The position numbers and the translations under genes are program-made. DNA of 64,000 nucleotides from Alphaproteobacteria bacterium (lineage in GTDB: Bacteria > Pseudomonadota > Alphaproteobacteria > Rhodobacterales > Rhodobacteraceae): NCBI GenBank assembly GCA_030425395.1, contig JAUIAS010000007.1:78168-142167 (forward strand). The letters run 5' to 3'. The notes beneath the pieces were generated by a model. That model saw only the letters and a program-made list of their open reading frames with translations, had not been told where the DNA came from and ran no database searches. How positions within the stretch are numbered: position 1 is the first letter of the stretch; each line of letters opens with the position of its first letter. Below are positions 43,304 through 51,880 of this stretch, piece after piece.

Positions 43304-44230
43304 ATGACCAAGACAGTTGAACTGACACGCCGCGGCGCATTGGCCGCCGGGCTCGCCCTGCCGCTTGCGGCCGCCACCGGTGGCGTGGCACGGGCATCTG
43401 CTCCGATGCTTGGGGCATCTATCCAACCGTTCCGCCGGGTTGCGTTGGGCGGCTTCGAGGTAACCACCATTCTGGCCGGAACACGCACCGTGCCCGGACC
43501 GCAGAGCATCTTTGGCATGAATGTTTCGCCCGAGGAGTTCGCCAAGGCATCCGAGGCGGCGATGCTGCCCATCGACGCGGCGCAGTTCTTTTTCACACCG
43601 ACCGTCGTCAACACCGGATCGGAACTGATCCTGTTCGACACCGGCCTGAACGGCGCGGCCACGGTTGCGGCTCTGGCCTCTGCGGGTTACAGCGCCGATA
43701 TGGTGGACGTTGTTGTCCTGACCCACATGCACGGCGATCACATCGGCGGCCTCATGACGGACGGAGCGGCGACGTTCCCCAACGCGCGCTATGTGACCGG
43801 ATCGGCGGAATTCGATGCATGGGACATGTCCGGCAACGATACCTTCGAAGCCAACATGCGTCCGCTGGCCGAGCAGACCAGCTTTATCGACGACGGAGCC
43901 AGCGTGGCATCGGGCATCACGGCAATGGCCGCCTTTGGTCATACGCCCGGGCACATGGCCTACATGATCGAATCCGATGGCAAGCAACTGGTTCTCGGGG
44001 CCGACTTTGCCAATCACTATGTGTGGTCGCTGGCCTATCCCGACTGGGAAGTGAAATTCGACCGCGAAAAGGAGGCCGCCGCCGCGACGCGCCGCCGCCT
44101 CTTGGGGATGATGGCCGCCGACAAGGTGCCGTTTGTCGGCTATCACATGCCCTGGCCGGGTATCGGTTATGTCGAAACGCGCGGCGACGGTTTCCACTAT
44201 GTGCCGCATAGCTATCAACTCATGCTCTGA
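43304..44230 (+). CDS. Exported metallo-beta-lactamase-fold hydrolase (Tat signal)
   Basis: A 308-residue MBL-fold protein. The N-terminus LTRRGALAAGLALPLAA is a twin-arginine-type signal. The metal-binding motif THMHGDHIGG is complete, and AAFGHTPGHMAY, GADFANHY and VGYHMPWPG supply the other ligand positions. GGAGGG sits upstream of the ATG at 43304; the earlier ATG at 43274 would add ten residues. Probably a periplasmic or extracellular hydrolase such as a lactonase; substrate unknown. Confidence 0.87.
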   Translation: MTKTVELTRRGALAAGLALPLAAATGGVARASAPMLGASIQPFRRVALGGFEVTTILAGTRTVPGPQSIFGMNVSPEEFAKASEAAMLPIDAAQFFFTPTVVNTGSELILFDTGLNGAATVAALASAGYSADMVDVVVLTHMHGDHIGGLMTDGAATFPNARYVTGSAEFDAWDMSGNDTFEANMRPLAEQTSFIDDGASVASGITAMAAFGHTPGHMAYMIESDGKQLVLGADFANHYVWSLAYPDWEVKFDREKEAAAATRRRLLGMMAADKVPFVGYHMPWPGIGYVETRGDGFHYVPHSYQLML

Positions 44231-44270
44231 GCCTATTGATCCGGGGCACCCATGCCGCCAACCTGTGGCC

Positions 44271-44663
44271 ATGACACCGACAATCCAGCAGATTGCCGAA
44301 CTGGCCCACAGCACGGTGGCGGGGTTCCCCGAACAATTTCGGACGCTTGCGCGCGAGGTTGTGATTCAGATCGCCGATTGGCCCGACCCCGACTTTCTGG
44401 CCGACCTCGGGATCGACGACCCGCTTGACCTGACCGGCATGTATGACGGCATCCCCATGACGGAGAAATCCGTCATGGACCCCGGCTTTGGCCCAGATGT
44501 CGTGTGGCTCTTTCGCGAACCGATCCTTGCTGAATTGCGCGAACGCGAGCCGGAAGGGATCGACCTTGAAACGCTTGTGGCGCATGTCACGGTGCATGAG
44601 TTTGCACATCATTTCGGGTGGTCGGATGCAGATATCGCCACCATAGACCGGTGGTGGGAATGA
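44271..44663 (+). CDS. Small zincin-type metallopeptidase family protein
   Basis: A 130-residue protein of the zincin-1 metallopeptidase family. The motif VHEFAHHFGWSDADI contains HExxH with downstream acidic residues, and the N-terminus resembles the family (FRTLAREVVIQIADWP). Starts at 44271 (MTPTIQQI). It lies 40 bp after the MBL gene on the same strand and 3 bp before the convergent flavoprotein end. Substrate unknown. Confidence 0.88.
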   Translation: MTPTIQQIAELAHSTVAGFPEQFRTLAREVVIQIADWPDPDFLADLGIDDPLDLTGMYDGIPMTEKSVMDPGFGPDVVWLFREPILAELREREPEGIDLETLVAHVTVHEFAHHFGWSDADIATIDRWWE

Positions 44664-44666
44664 CCG

Positions 44667-45998
44667 TCAGTCACCTGTCAGCAGTTCAACCCGGCTGCCA
44701 TCATGGAACCGGGACAGGCGGAAATCCGTCGGGTCGACCACCGGGGGTGCCTCTGTCACAAGATCGGCCATCAATCGCCCGGCCCCCGGCGCGATACCGA
44801 ACCCGTGACCGGAAAATCCGGTTGCGATGAAAAAGCCCGGCAGGTCCGCAACCCCGGAGATGACCGGCAGGGCATCCGGCGTGACGTCGATCATCCCGCC
44901 CCATGCCTGAACGACCTCGGCGCTTTCGAGTATGGGAAAGGCTGCCTGCGCACTGCGCCATGCCCCGGATATCATCCGTGGTGCCGGTGCGGGGTCCAGA
45001 ATGCGCCGCATCTCGAAGGGGGAAATCTCGGACAGGCTCCACTTGCGCGGCAGTGCGGCCTCTTCTTTCCATCGCTCCGTCAGACGGAACCGAAGCGTTC
45101 GCCATTCTTCCTTGAAAGCGGGCCAGAACCTGAGCGCCAACCGAAAGCTGTCGGGCACGATATCGACGGTGTTTTCATGATTGGACGCAATGCTATAGCC
45201 GCCATCGGCGCGTTTGCGGATGGCGAACCTGTCCGTGCGGAGCGTCACGTCGGGGCCGTCCGCAACACGACTTGTGCGCAGAACAGAATTCAGCACCTTG
45301 AGCTGCGGCAGATCCACACCGTGATTGCCCGCGAACAGCCGCGACCACGCACCACCGGCCAGAACCACGGCGTCGCAAGCGATGCGGCCCTTTTCGGTTA
45401 CCACCCCGCCCACCCGGCCCGCCGAGGTTTCCAATCCACGCGCAGCACACCGGGTAAAGACACGCGCGCCCGCGGCCCTTGCGGCTTCTGCAATGGCGGG
45501 GGCTGCCCATTGCGGCTCTGCCCGCCCATCCTTGGGTGTATACATTGCGCCCTTGATCGACAGCCTGTGCCCCGGCATGAGCGCGTCGAGTTCGGCCCCG
45601 CTCACCATCCGGCAGTCCATCGCGTGCCGGGTGAGGTTATGCGTCCAGCGTTCGTATCGGGCAAAAATCCGGGCCGATGACGCGCCGAACAGAATACCGT
45701 CCTGCACGTATCCCGTCTTGCGTCCGGTGCGCGTGTCCATGCCTTCCCAGGCGCGGATCGCCTCGAGCATCAGAGGAATTTCCCGTGGGTCGCGGCGCGA
45801 TGCCCGCACCCAGCCCCAATTGCGCGAGGATTGCTCGCAGCCGATTTCGCCCTTCTCAAGAACCACGACGGATTTTCCGCGTTCTGCCAGTTCAAGCGCG
45901 GTGCAGGCACCGATGATGCCACCGCCAATGACCACAACATCGGCGGAAGACGGCAGGTTTGTGTCCGAAGACACATGAACAGGAGCAGGCCCGGGCAT
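44667..45998 (-). CDS. FAD-dependent amine/amino-acid oxidoreductase (DAO family)
   Basis: A 443-residue DadA/glycine-oxidase-like flavoenzyme. The FAD motif DVVVIGGGIIGACTALELAERGKSVVVLEKG is followed by the SSRNWGWVRASRRDPREIPLM region and C-terminal WGGMIDVTPDALPVIS and GFSGHGFGIAPGAG. It should oxidise an amino acid, N-methyl amino acid or similar amine. No clear ribosome site precedes the ATG at 45998. A 122-bp spacer separates it from nadE. Confidence 0.9.
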   Translation of the reverse strand: MPGPAPVHVSSDTNLPSSADVVVIGGGIIGACTALELAERGKSVVVLEKGEIGCEQSSRNWGWVRASRRDPREIPLMLEAIRAWEGMDTRTGRKTGYVQDGILFGASSARIFARYERWTHNLTRHAMDCRMVSGAELDALMPGHRLSIKGAMYTPKDGRAEPQWAAPAIAEAARAAGARVFTRCAARGLETSAGRVGGVVTEKGRIACDAVVLAGGAWSRLFAGNHGVDLPQLKVLNSVLRTSRVADGPDVTLRTDRFAIRKRADGGYSIASNHENTVDIVPDSFRLALRFWPAFKEEWRTLRFRLTERWKEEAALPRKWSLSEISPFEMRRILDPAPAPRMISGAWRSAQAAFPILESAEVVQAWGGMIDVTPDALPVISGVADLPGFFIATGFSGHGFGIAPGAGRLMADLVTEAPPVVDPTDFRLSRFHDGSRVELLTGD

Positions 45999-46120
45999 GC
46001 GATTTCAACAAATCTGGAGCAGACCTCAGGACCCTGCCCCAAAGCGCCTGCGCGACCAAGCACGGCCCTTACATGACGGCCCCGAGCGGGGCGGCACGCG
46101 CCATTTGTGCAACACGCAGG

Positions 46121-47782
46121 CTAGCCCGTTTGATCACGCCAGCGGTTCACGATGGGATAGCGGCGGTCCAGCCAGAACGCCCGTTCCGTCAGTCGCGCGC
46201 CCGGGGCTGACTGGAACCGTTTGTATTCGCTCAGATAGATCAGCCTTTCGATCTTGCGCGCCACATCCGCGTCAAATCCTGCCGCCACGCAATCGGCAAT
46301 GGACCCGTCCTGATCAATCAAAATGTCAAGGATCGTATCAAGTTCCGGGTAGTCGGGCAGGCTGTCGGAATCTTTCTGATCCGGGCGCAATTCCGCGCTG
46401 GGGGGCTTTGAGATCACCCGCTCGGGCATGACCGCGCCCTTGGGGCCCAGCATCCAATCGCGGTGATTGGCGTTACGCCAGCGGCAGGTTTCGAACACGC
46501 GGGTCTTGTAAAGATCCTTGATCGGATTGTAGCCGCCCGCCATGTCGCCATAGATCGTGGCATAGCCAACTGCGACCTCTGATTTGTTACCAGTGGTCAA
46601 CAGCATTTCCCCGAACTTGTTGCTCATCGCCATAAGCAACAGCCCACGCAGGCGCGATTGAATGTTTTCCTCGGTGAGGTCCGGGGCAAGATCGCCAAAA
46701 ATCGGGGACAGAGTATCGGTCACGGCCGTGCGCGCCGCCGAGATGGGAACGGTATCATAATGGACGCCCAGCGCCTTGGCCACCGCGCGGGCGTCATCGA
46801 GCGATTCTTCGGATGTGTATTCCGATGGGAGCATCACGCAGCGCACATTGTTTGCACCGATTGCGTCCACCGCGATCGCCGCGACCAGCGCGGAATCAAT
46901 CCCGCCAGACAGCCCAAGCAACGCCTTGGAGAACCCCGCCTTGAGCATATAATCGCGCAGCGCGGCGACCATGACCCGATAGTCCTTTTCCCAATCGTCA
47001 GGATGCACATCCCGGCGACCTTCGATCACACGCCAGCCTTCTGCGCCACGTTCAAGATCGACATGGTGGACAACTTCATCGAACAGCGGCAATTGCACTG
47101 CCAGCTCGCCTCCGGGATTGAGCGCAAAGCTGCCCCCGTCAAAGACCTGATCATCCTGCCCCCCGACAAGATTGAGATAGATCAGCGGCAGACCGGTTTC
47201 GACGACACGGGCCACCATATGAGACATCCGCGCGTCCAGCTTGCCCCTGTGATAGGGCGAACCGTTGGGCACCAGAAGGAACTCTGCCCCTGTCTCGGCC
47301 AGGGTTTCGGCAACATCCTCATGCCAGGCATCCTCGCAGATCGGTGAGCCGACCCGCGTATTGCCTACCGAATAGGGGCCGCCCAGCGGCCCGGCGTCGA
47401 ACACGCGGACCTCGTCAAAGACCGTCTCATTGGGCAGGTGGTATTTCATCTGGCGGCTGGTGATCCGCCCATCCCGCAGGATGAAATAGGCGTTGTAAAG
47501 CTTGCCGTCCTCTGCCCACGGTCCACCCACGGCCAACGCGGGACCATCGGCGCAATCGCGCGCCAGCCCTTCGATCGCGGCCATGGACGCCTGTTGAAAG
47601 GCAGGCTTCATTACCAGATCCTGCGCGTTATAGCCGGTAATGAACATCTCGGGCAGCGCGACCATATCGGCCCCGGCATCGCGCCCGGCCTCCCATGCGG
47701 CGCGGGCCTTGGCACGGTTGCCGTCCAGATCGCCCACAGTGGGGTTGATCTGGGCAAGCGTCAGGCGGAAACGGTCGGACAT
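46121..47782 (-). CDS. nadE: Glutamine-dependent NAD+ synthase NadE
   Basis: A 553-residue two-domain enzyme that amidates nicotinate adenine dinucleotide to NAD, taking ammonia from glutamine. The N-terminal nitrilase-type glutaminase has the Glu (ALPEMFITGYN), a Lys region, and Cys in SPICEDAWHED. The C-terminal synthetase has the P-loop GLSGGIDSALVAAIAVD and the region SEVAVGYATIYGDMAGGYNPIKD. AAGGGG precedes the ATG. Confidence 0.96.
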   Translation of the reverse strand: MSDRFRLTLAQINPTVGDLDGNRAKARAAWEAGRDAGADMVALPEMFITGYNAQDLVMKPAFQQASMAAIEGLARDCADGPALAVGGPWAEDGKLYNAYFILRDGRITSRQMKYHLPNETVFDEVRVFDAGPLGGPYSVGNTRVGSPICEDAWHEDVAETLAETGAEFLLVPNGSPYHRGKLDARMSHMVARVVETGLPLIYLNLVGGQDDQVFDGGSFALNPGGELAVQLPLFDEVVHHVDLERGAEGWRVIEGRRDVHPDDWEKDYRVMVAALRDYMLKAGFSKALLGLSGGIDSALVAAIAVDAIGANNVRCVMLPSEYTSEESLDDARAVAKALGVHYDTVPISAARTAVTDTLSPIFGDLAPDLTEENIQSRLRGLLLMAMSNKFGEMLLTTGNKSEVAVGYATIYGDMAGGYNPIKDLYKTRVFETCRWRNANHRDWMLGPKGAVMPERVISKPPSAELRPDQKDSDSLPDYPELDTILDILIDQDGSIADCVAAGFDADVARKIERLIYLSEYKRFQSAPGARLTERAFWLDRRYPIVNRWRDQTG

Positions 47783-47939
47783 GGTGGCCCCTTACGATCG
47801 GACGTTTCTGTCCATTTAGCAGATCATCGCCAGAGGAAAAGGGTGATTGCTCAAAAGGCGTTGCCCCGTGCGCCCTCAGGCCTTAGGCTGGCGGCAAGAG
47901 TACAACCCGGCTGAGCAGGCCTTCGCAGGACAACGTGTC

Positions 47940-49334
47940 ATGAAACGGTTTCTCGCATCCGGCAGTGTCGCCCTCTTGGTGGCAACAAGCCCGGCATACG
48001 CGCAAGACGGTCAGGTGCTGACCAAACAATACGATGACGGCGGCATATATGAGGGCACCTTCAAAGGTGGGCTTCAGCATGGACAGGGAACCTATACCCT
48101 GCCCAATGGCTACCAGTATTCGGGCCAGTGGGTCGAAGGTGAAATTCGTGGAAATGGCATCGCGCAGTTTCCCAATGGCTCAGTCTACGAGGGTCAATTC
48201 GCCAAGGGCAAACCCGACGGGATCGGCAAGATCACCTTTTCCGATGGTGGCACCTATGAAGGCGAATGGTCAGAAGGCGTGATCAACGGTCAGGGGCTGG
48301 CTGTCTATGCCAATGGCGTGCGCTATGAGGGCACGTTCAGAAACGCCCAGCACGATGGCAAGGGCACGATGCACAGCCCCGGCGGCTATGAATACCAGGG
48401 CGATTGGGTCAATGGCGTCAAGCAGGGGCAAGGGATGATCACCTACCCCGACGGAGCGGTGTACAAGGGCGAAATCCGCGCTGGCAAACGCGAAGGCCAA
48501 GGCACGCTCAAGATGCCAGACGGCTTGGAATACGTGGGCAGTTGGCGCGATGGTCAGATAGACGGCGAGGGCCGCCTGACGCAAACCAACGGCGATGTCT
48601 ACGAAGGCACCCTTGTCGCCGGCCGGCGCGAAGGATCGGGCGTGGTCCGGTATTCGAACGGCGATGTCTACGAAGGTGAGTTCTCTGACGATCGGCGCCA
48701 CGGCCAAGGCACGTTCACAGGGGCCGACGGCTATGTGTTCAAAGGCTCATGGGTGGCCGGCAAAATCGAAGGCGAAGGCCGCGTGACCTATCCTGACGGG
48801 TCGATCTATCTGGGCAGGTTCCGCGATGACCTGCCCGATGGCCAGGGCAAGATCACCTATCCCGACGGGTCCACTTATGAAGGCCAATGGCTTGCCGGAG
48901 TGATCGAAGGCGAAGGCCGCGCGGTCTATGCCAACGGTGTGGTCTACGAGGGCATGTTCAAGGACGCCCAGAACCACGGCAAGGGTGTGATGACCTATGC
49001 CGACGGGTATCGCTATGACGGGGACTGGGAAGCGGGCAAACGCCATGGAACAGGCGTGGCCACCTATCCGGACGGCACCGTCTATACCGGCCAGTTCGTC
49101 AACGGCCAAAGGCACGGCGAAGGCGAAATCGTGATGCCCTCAGGCTTTCGCTATGCCGGGGCGTGGGTCGATGGGGAAATCAACGGTCAGGGCGTTGCGA
49201 CCTATGCCAACGGGGATATCTACGAAGGCACGTTCCGAAACGGCAAACGTCAGGGACAGGGAACCATGCGCTATGCCACCGGTCAGGAAGACAGCGGCAC
49301 ATGGGACAACGGAACGCTGACCAACGACGGCTAA
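47940..49334 (+). CDS. Exported MORN-repeat protein (18 repeats)
   Basis: A 464-residue protein that starts with a signal peptide (MKRFLASGSVALLVATSPAYAQ) and then consists almost only of MORN repeats: 18 full 23-residue units of the pattern Y-E-G-x-F/W...G-x-G...Y-x-N/D-G plus one partial at the end. Examples are YEGTFKGGLQHGQGTYTL and YEGEFSDDRRHGQGTFTG. MORN proteins form rigid beta-rods that bind lipid or act as scaffolds. GCAGGA lies upstream of the ATG at 47940; the 31-codon extension to 47847 is unsupported. Ends 3 bp before the convergent photolyase. Confidence 0.92.
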   Translation: MKRFLASGSVALLVATSPAYAQDGQVLTKQYDDGGIYEGTFKGGLQHGQGTYTLPNGYQYSGQWVEGEIRGNGIAQFPNGSVYEGQFAKGKPDGIGKITFSDGGTYEGEWSEGVINGQGLAVYANGVRYEGTFRNAQHDGKGTMHSPGGYEYQGDWVNGVKQGQGMITYPDGAVYKGEIRAGKREGQGTLKMPDGLEYVGSWRDGQIDGEGRLTQTNGDVYEGTLVAGRREGSGVVRYSNGDVYEGEFSDDRRHGQGTFTGADGYVFKGSWVAGKIEGEGRVTYPDGSIYLGRFRDDLPDGQGKITYPDGSTYEGQWLAGVIEGEGRAVYANGVVYEGMFKDAQNHGKGVMTYADGYRYDGDWEAGKRHGTGVATYPDGTVYTGQFVNGQRHGEGEIVMPSGFRYAGAWVDGEINGQGVATYANGDIYEGTFRNGKRQGQGTMRYATGQEDSGTWDNGTLTNDG

Positions 49335-49337
49335 GGC

Positions 49338-50867
49338 CTAGACGATCTCGCCCTGATCCAACCGTTTGAGAAACCGCCCCGCGTCGCGGAGCACTGCGTC
49401 GCGGCGCGTATCATCCATGCGGTCCCATGTGCGATACATCTGGGCCATACGCGGATTGTTTGCGAACCTGTCGCGGTGGCGGATCAGAAAATCCCAATAC
49501 AGCAGGTTGAACGGACAGGCCTTGTCCCCGGTTTTGGCGCTGGCAGAATAGCTGCACTTGCGACAATAATCAGACATCCGGTTGATATAGGCCCCGCTTG
49601 AGACATAGGGCTTGGACGCGATCACGCCACCGTCGGCAAACTGGCTCATGCCGATGGTATTCGGCGCCTCAACCCATTCGAAGGCATCGGCATAAACGGC
49701 AAGATACCATTCGTGCACCTGATGCGGGTCGACCCCTGCCAGCAACGCAAAGTTTCCGGTCACCATCAATCGCTGGATATGATGGGCATAGGCGTCCTGC
49801 CGCGTCTGTTCCACCGCGCGCGACACGCAGCGCATGCGCGTGGGTGCCCCCCAGTAGAAACCGGGCAGCGCACGATTCTGCCCCAGCGCATTGCCCCCAA
49901 GATAATCCGGCCCCTTCAAGAAATAGATACCGCGCACATATTCCCGCCATCCGATGATTTGACGAATGAACCCTTCGACCGCGTTCAACGGCGCGCGACC
50001 GTCCTGCCAAGCGGCCTGTGCCGCACGGCAAACTTCGAGCGGCCCCAGAAGCCCTATGTTGAGGTAAGGGGAAATCACCGCGTGATACAGGTATCTGTTC
50101 CCGTCCAGCATCGCGTCCTGATAATCGCCAAAGAATGGCAGAGCATGGGCAATGAAATGATCGAGCGCCCGCAAAGCCCCTGCGCGATCCGTGGCAAGGG
50201 TGAAGGGGCGCAAATCGCCAAAATGGTCAGCGAACCGCTCCTGAACGAGCGTAAGGACATCCTCCACCGTAGCATCGGATTCAAACGACAGCGGCCCCGT
50301 ATGGTTCACCGCATCTGGCGCAGGCTTGCGATTGTCGTGATCAAAGTTCCACTTGCCGCCAACAGGTTCGCCGCCATCCATCAACAGATCGGTCTTGCGC
50401 CGCATTTCACGATAGAAATACTCCATCCGAAGCGCCTTGCGCCCCTCGGCCCACCGTTCAAATTCCGCATGTGATGCGATGAACCGGTTGTCTTCGAGCA
50501 TCTCCACCATAAGCGGAGCCTCTTGCAGTGCAGCGATCAGGCGCCATTCTCCCGGCTCGGTCACCAGAACTTCGGTGGTTCCTTCCCGTTCAGCGTGACG
50601 CAAGAGCTCGCCCACGATTGATCCTGCATTTTGCGGATCGTCCAGCCGCGTATAGGCCACCCGCCAACCGTCCTGTTCCAGTGACCGCGCGAATTTGCGC
50701 ATCGCGGCAAAGATCAGGGCGATCTTCTTGGGGTGATGGGATACGGAGGATGCCTCATCCATGACTTCGGCCATCACGACCAGATCGCGCGACTTGTCCG
50801 CAGCCGAAAGGGCGGGCACGGACGGCGTCAGCTGATCACCCAGAACGAGGACGAGCCGCGCTACCAT
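49338..50867 (-). CDS. FeS-type bacterial (6-4) photolyase/cryptochrome
   Basis: A 509-residue cryptochrome/photolyase of the FeS-BCP (PhrB) class, which repairs UV (6-4) photoproducts with FAD. The N-terminal fold begins LVLVLGDQLTPSVPALSAAD. The four cluster cysteines fit the family: one in PTRMRCVSRAVEQ, and three in YCRKCSYSASAKTGDKACPFN. FAD contacts such as HIQRLMVTGNFALL are present. AAGGAAATTCC precedes the ATG at 50867. The start lies 7 bp inside the upstream SDR gene. Confidence 0.93.
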   Translation of the reverse strand: MVARLVLVLGDQLTPSVPALSAADKSRDLVVMAEVMDEASSVSHHPKKIALIFAAMRKFARSLEQDGWRVAYTRLDDPQNAGSIVGELLRHAEREGTTEVLVTEPGEWRLIAALQEAPLMVEMLEDNRFIASHAEFERWAEGRKALRMEYFYREMRRKTDLLMDGGEPVGGKWNFDHDNRKPAPDAVNHTGPLSFESDATVEDVLTLVQERFADHFGDLRPFTLATDRAGALRALDHFIAHALPFFGDYQDAMLDGNRYLYHAVISPYLNIGLLGPLEVCRAAQAAWQDGRAPLNAVEGFIRQIIGWREYVRGIYFLKGPDYLGGNALGQNRALPGFYWGAPTRMRCVSRAVEQTRQDAYAHHIQRLMVTGNFALLAGVDPHQVHEWYLAVYADAFEWVEAPNTIGMSQFADGGVIASKPYVSSGAYINRMSDYCRKCSYSASAKTGDKACPFNLLYWDFLIRHRDRFANNPRMAQMYRTWDRMDDTRRDAVLRDAGRFLKRLDQGEIV

Positions 50868-51526
50868 GGAATTTCCTTGCCCGCCCAATCAAAGAAGCCA
50901 CCGCTTTGCTCTGGTCCCAAACCGTCCACAACGCGCAAAAGGTTGTCTGCCGCCTCTGTTGCGGGCACGGCAGGATGGCGACCCAGGTATTTGCGGGTAA
51001 ACTCCGTGGCCACGGTTCCGGGATGCAGCGATACACAGGCCGCGTGTTTGTGCGTGCGCGCCAGTTCGATGGCGGTGGTGTGAACGATCTGGTTGACCGC
51101 GGCCTTCGCCGCACGATAGCTGGTCCAACCACCGATCCGGTTATCACCGATCGACCCCACGCGGGCCGACAGAACCGCACAGACCGCACGCCTGTCACGG
51201 GGCAGCAAGCGTGCCACATGGCGCAGGATCAACGCCGGGCCAACCGCGTTGACCGCAAATTGCGCCATCATCGCATCCGGGTCTATAGCGCGAACGGTTT
51301 TCTCAGGCTCGGCCCCGTCGATGGAGAGGGCGCCGGTGGCAACGACCACAAGGTCAAACGGATCGGCCAGTGCCGACAACGCCCGGTCCACCGTCTGCGG
51401 ATCGCGCAGATCGAACCCGTCGACCGAACGTGACAAACCTGTCACCGACACACCACGCCCGGACAACGCCGCGCACAGCGCCGCCCCGATCCCGCCCGAG
51501 GCCCCTATGATCAATGCTGTTTTCAT
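50861..51526 (-). CDS. Short-chain dehydrogenase (C-factor-like)
   Basis: A 221-residue SDR with NAD(P) motif ALIIGASGGIGAALCAAL, catalytic region AVCAVLSARVGSIGDN and YRAAKAAVNQIVHTTAIEL. Such SDRs lie beside PhrB in related bacteria, which fits its 7-bp overlap with the photolyase start; translation is probably coupled. Role unknown. The start at 51526 has only a weak ribosome site. Confidence 0.88.
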   Translation of the reverse strand: MKTALIIGASGGIGAALCAALSGRGVSVTGLSRSVDGFDLRDPQTVDRALSALADPFDLVVVATGALSIDGAEPEKTVRAIDPDAMMAQFAVNAVGPALILRHVARLLPRDRRAVCAVLSARVGSIGDNRIGGWTSYRAAKAAVNQIVHTTAIELARTHKHAACVSLHPGTVATEFTRKYLGRHPAVPATEAADNLLRVVDGLGPEQSGGFFDWAGKEIPW

Positions 51527-51636
51527 CGGTTACACCTATTTCGCCGCGCTGCGGGATCAATGCCTGGGCTGAACAAGTTGGCGATGCGTGTTTTTCGGCC
51601 TTTTCATCCCTGACATCCTTCGTATAGGATCGCGGC

Positions 51637-51720
51637 ATGATCAGAACCTCGCATACCCTTTCGCACATGGCCCCCGTTGGCCGGGTTCTGCATGCGCAGC
51701 TTCTGCTACCGCGCCTCTGA
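51637..51720 (+). CDS. Leucine leader peptide upstream of leuA
   Basis: A 27-codon frame beginning with ATG and AGGA nine bases upstream, ending TGA. The C-terminal part reads LHAQLLLPRL, with three consecutive Leu codons CTT CTG CTA, one of them the rare CTA, plus three more Leu codons. The stop lies in the 5' arm of the first hairpin. This is the standard architecture of a leu leader peptide (compare E. coli leuL with consecutive rare Leu codons). It is too short for routine annotation. Confidence 0.7.
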   Translation: MIRTSHTLSHMAPVGRVLHAQLLLPRL

Positions 51721-51749
51721 GCGTGCCATTCGGCGCGCCCGCTCAGAGG
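51714..51749 (+). promoter_or_regulatory. Antiterminator hairpin of the leuA attenuator
   Basis: CCTCTGAGCG (51714-51723) pairs perfectly with CGCTCAGAGG (51740-51749), loop 16 bases. The 5' arm overlaps the leader's last Leu codon and stop. If a ribosome halts at the Leu codons at 51700-51708, the arm stays free and the hairpin holds the terminator's 5' arm in its loop. If the ribosome reaches the stop it covers the arm. Confidence 0.65.
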
Positions 51750-51772
51750 ATACGTGCCGCGCGCCAAATTTT
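51732..51772 (+). terminator. Attenuator terminator hairpin before leuA
   Basis: GGCGCGC (51732-51738) pairs with GCGCGCC (51759-51765), followed by AAATTTT. The two hairpins are mutually exclusive. The T-run is short, which lowers certainty. Confidence 0.55.
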
Positions 51773-51880
51773 CCGGGACAAGAACGTCAAAGCCGTATGG
51801 GTTTTCCAAACGTTACCGCGCATACTGCTTTCTGACGACGATTGACCCTGACCGAAATTCCTGACTGACAGAGCTAAATC

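Larger units (their letters stand above)
51527..51880. other. 354-bp leader region upstream of leuA
   Basis: This spacer holds the putative leuA attenuator (leader peptide and two alternative hairpins, listed separately) and must also carry the leuA promoter and that of the divergent SDR. No -35/-10 pair could be assigned with confidence; TTGGCG near 51575 is a weak candidate. Confidence 0.6.

Noticed and set aside
46079..46092. GCCCC-GAGC-GGGGC hairpin between nadE and the flavoprotein gene as a nadE terminator
   Set aside because: Stem is only 5 bp and no T-run follows on the minus strand.
47990..49330. Regular 69-base periodicity, considered as tandem DNA repeat or CRISPR-like array
   Set aside because: Units differ in base sequence but keep a protein pattern of 23 residues, and the reading frame is intact; these are MORN repeats.
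51588..51845. 85-codon open frame in the leuA leader region
   Set aside because: Out of frame with the leucine leader, overlaps both attenuator hairpins and has no ribosome site; the 27-codon leader explains the region better.
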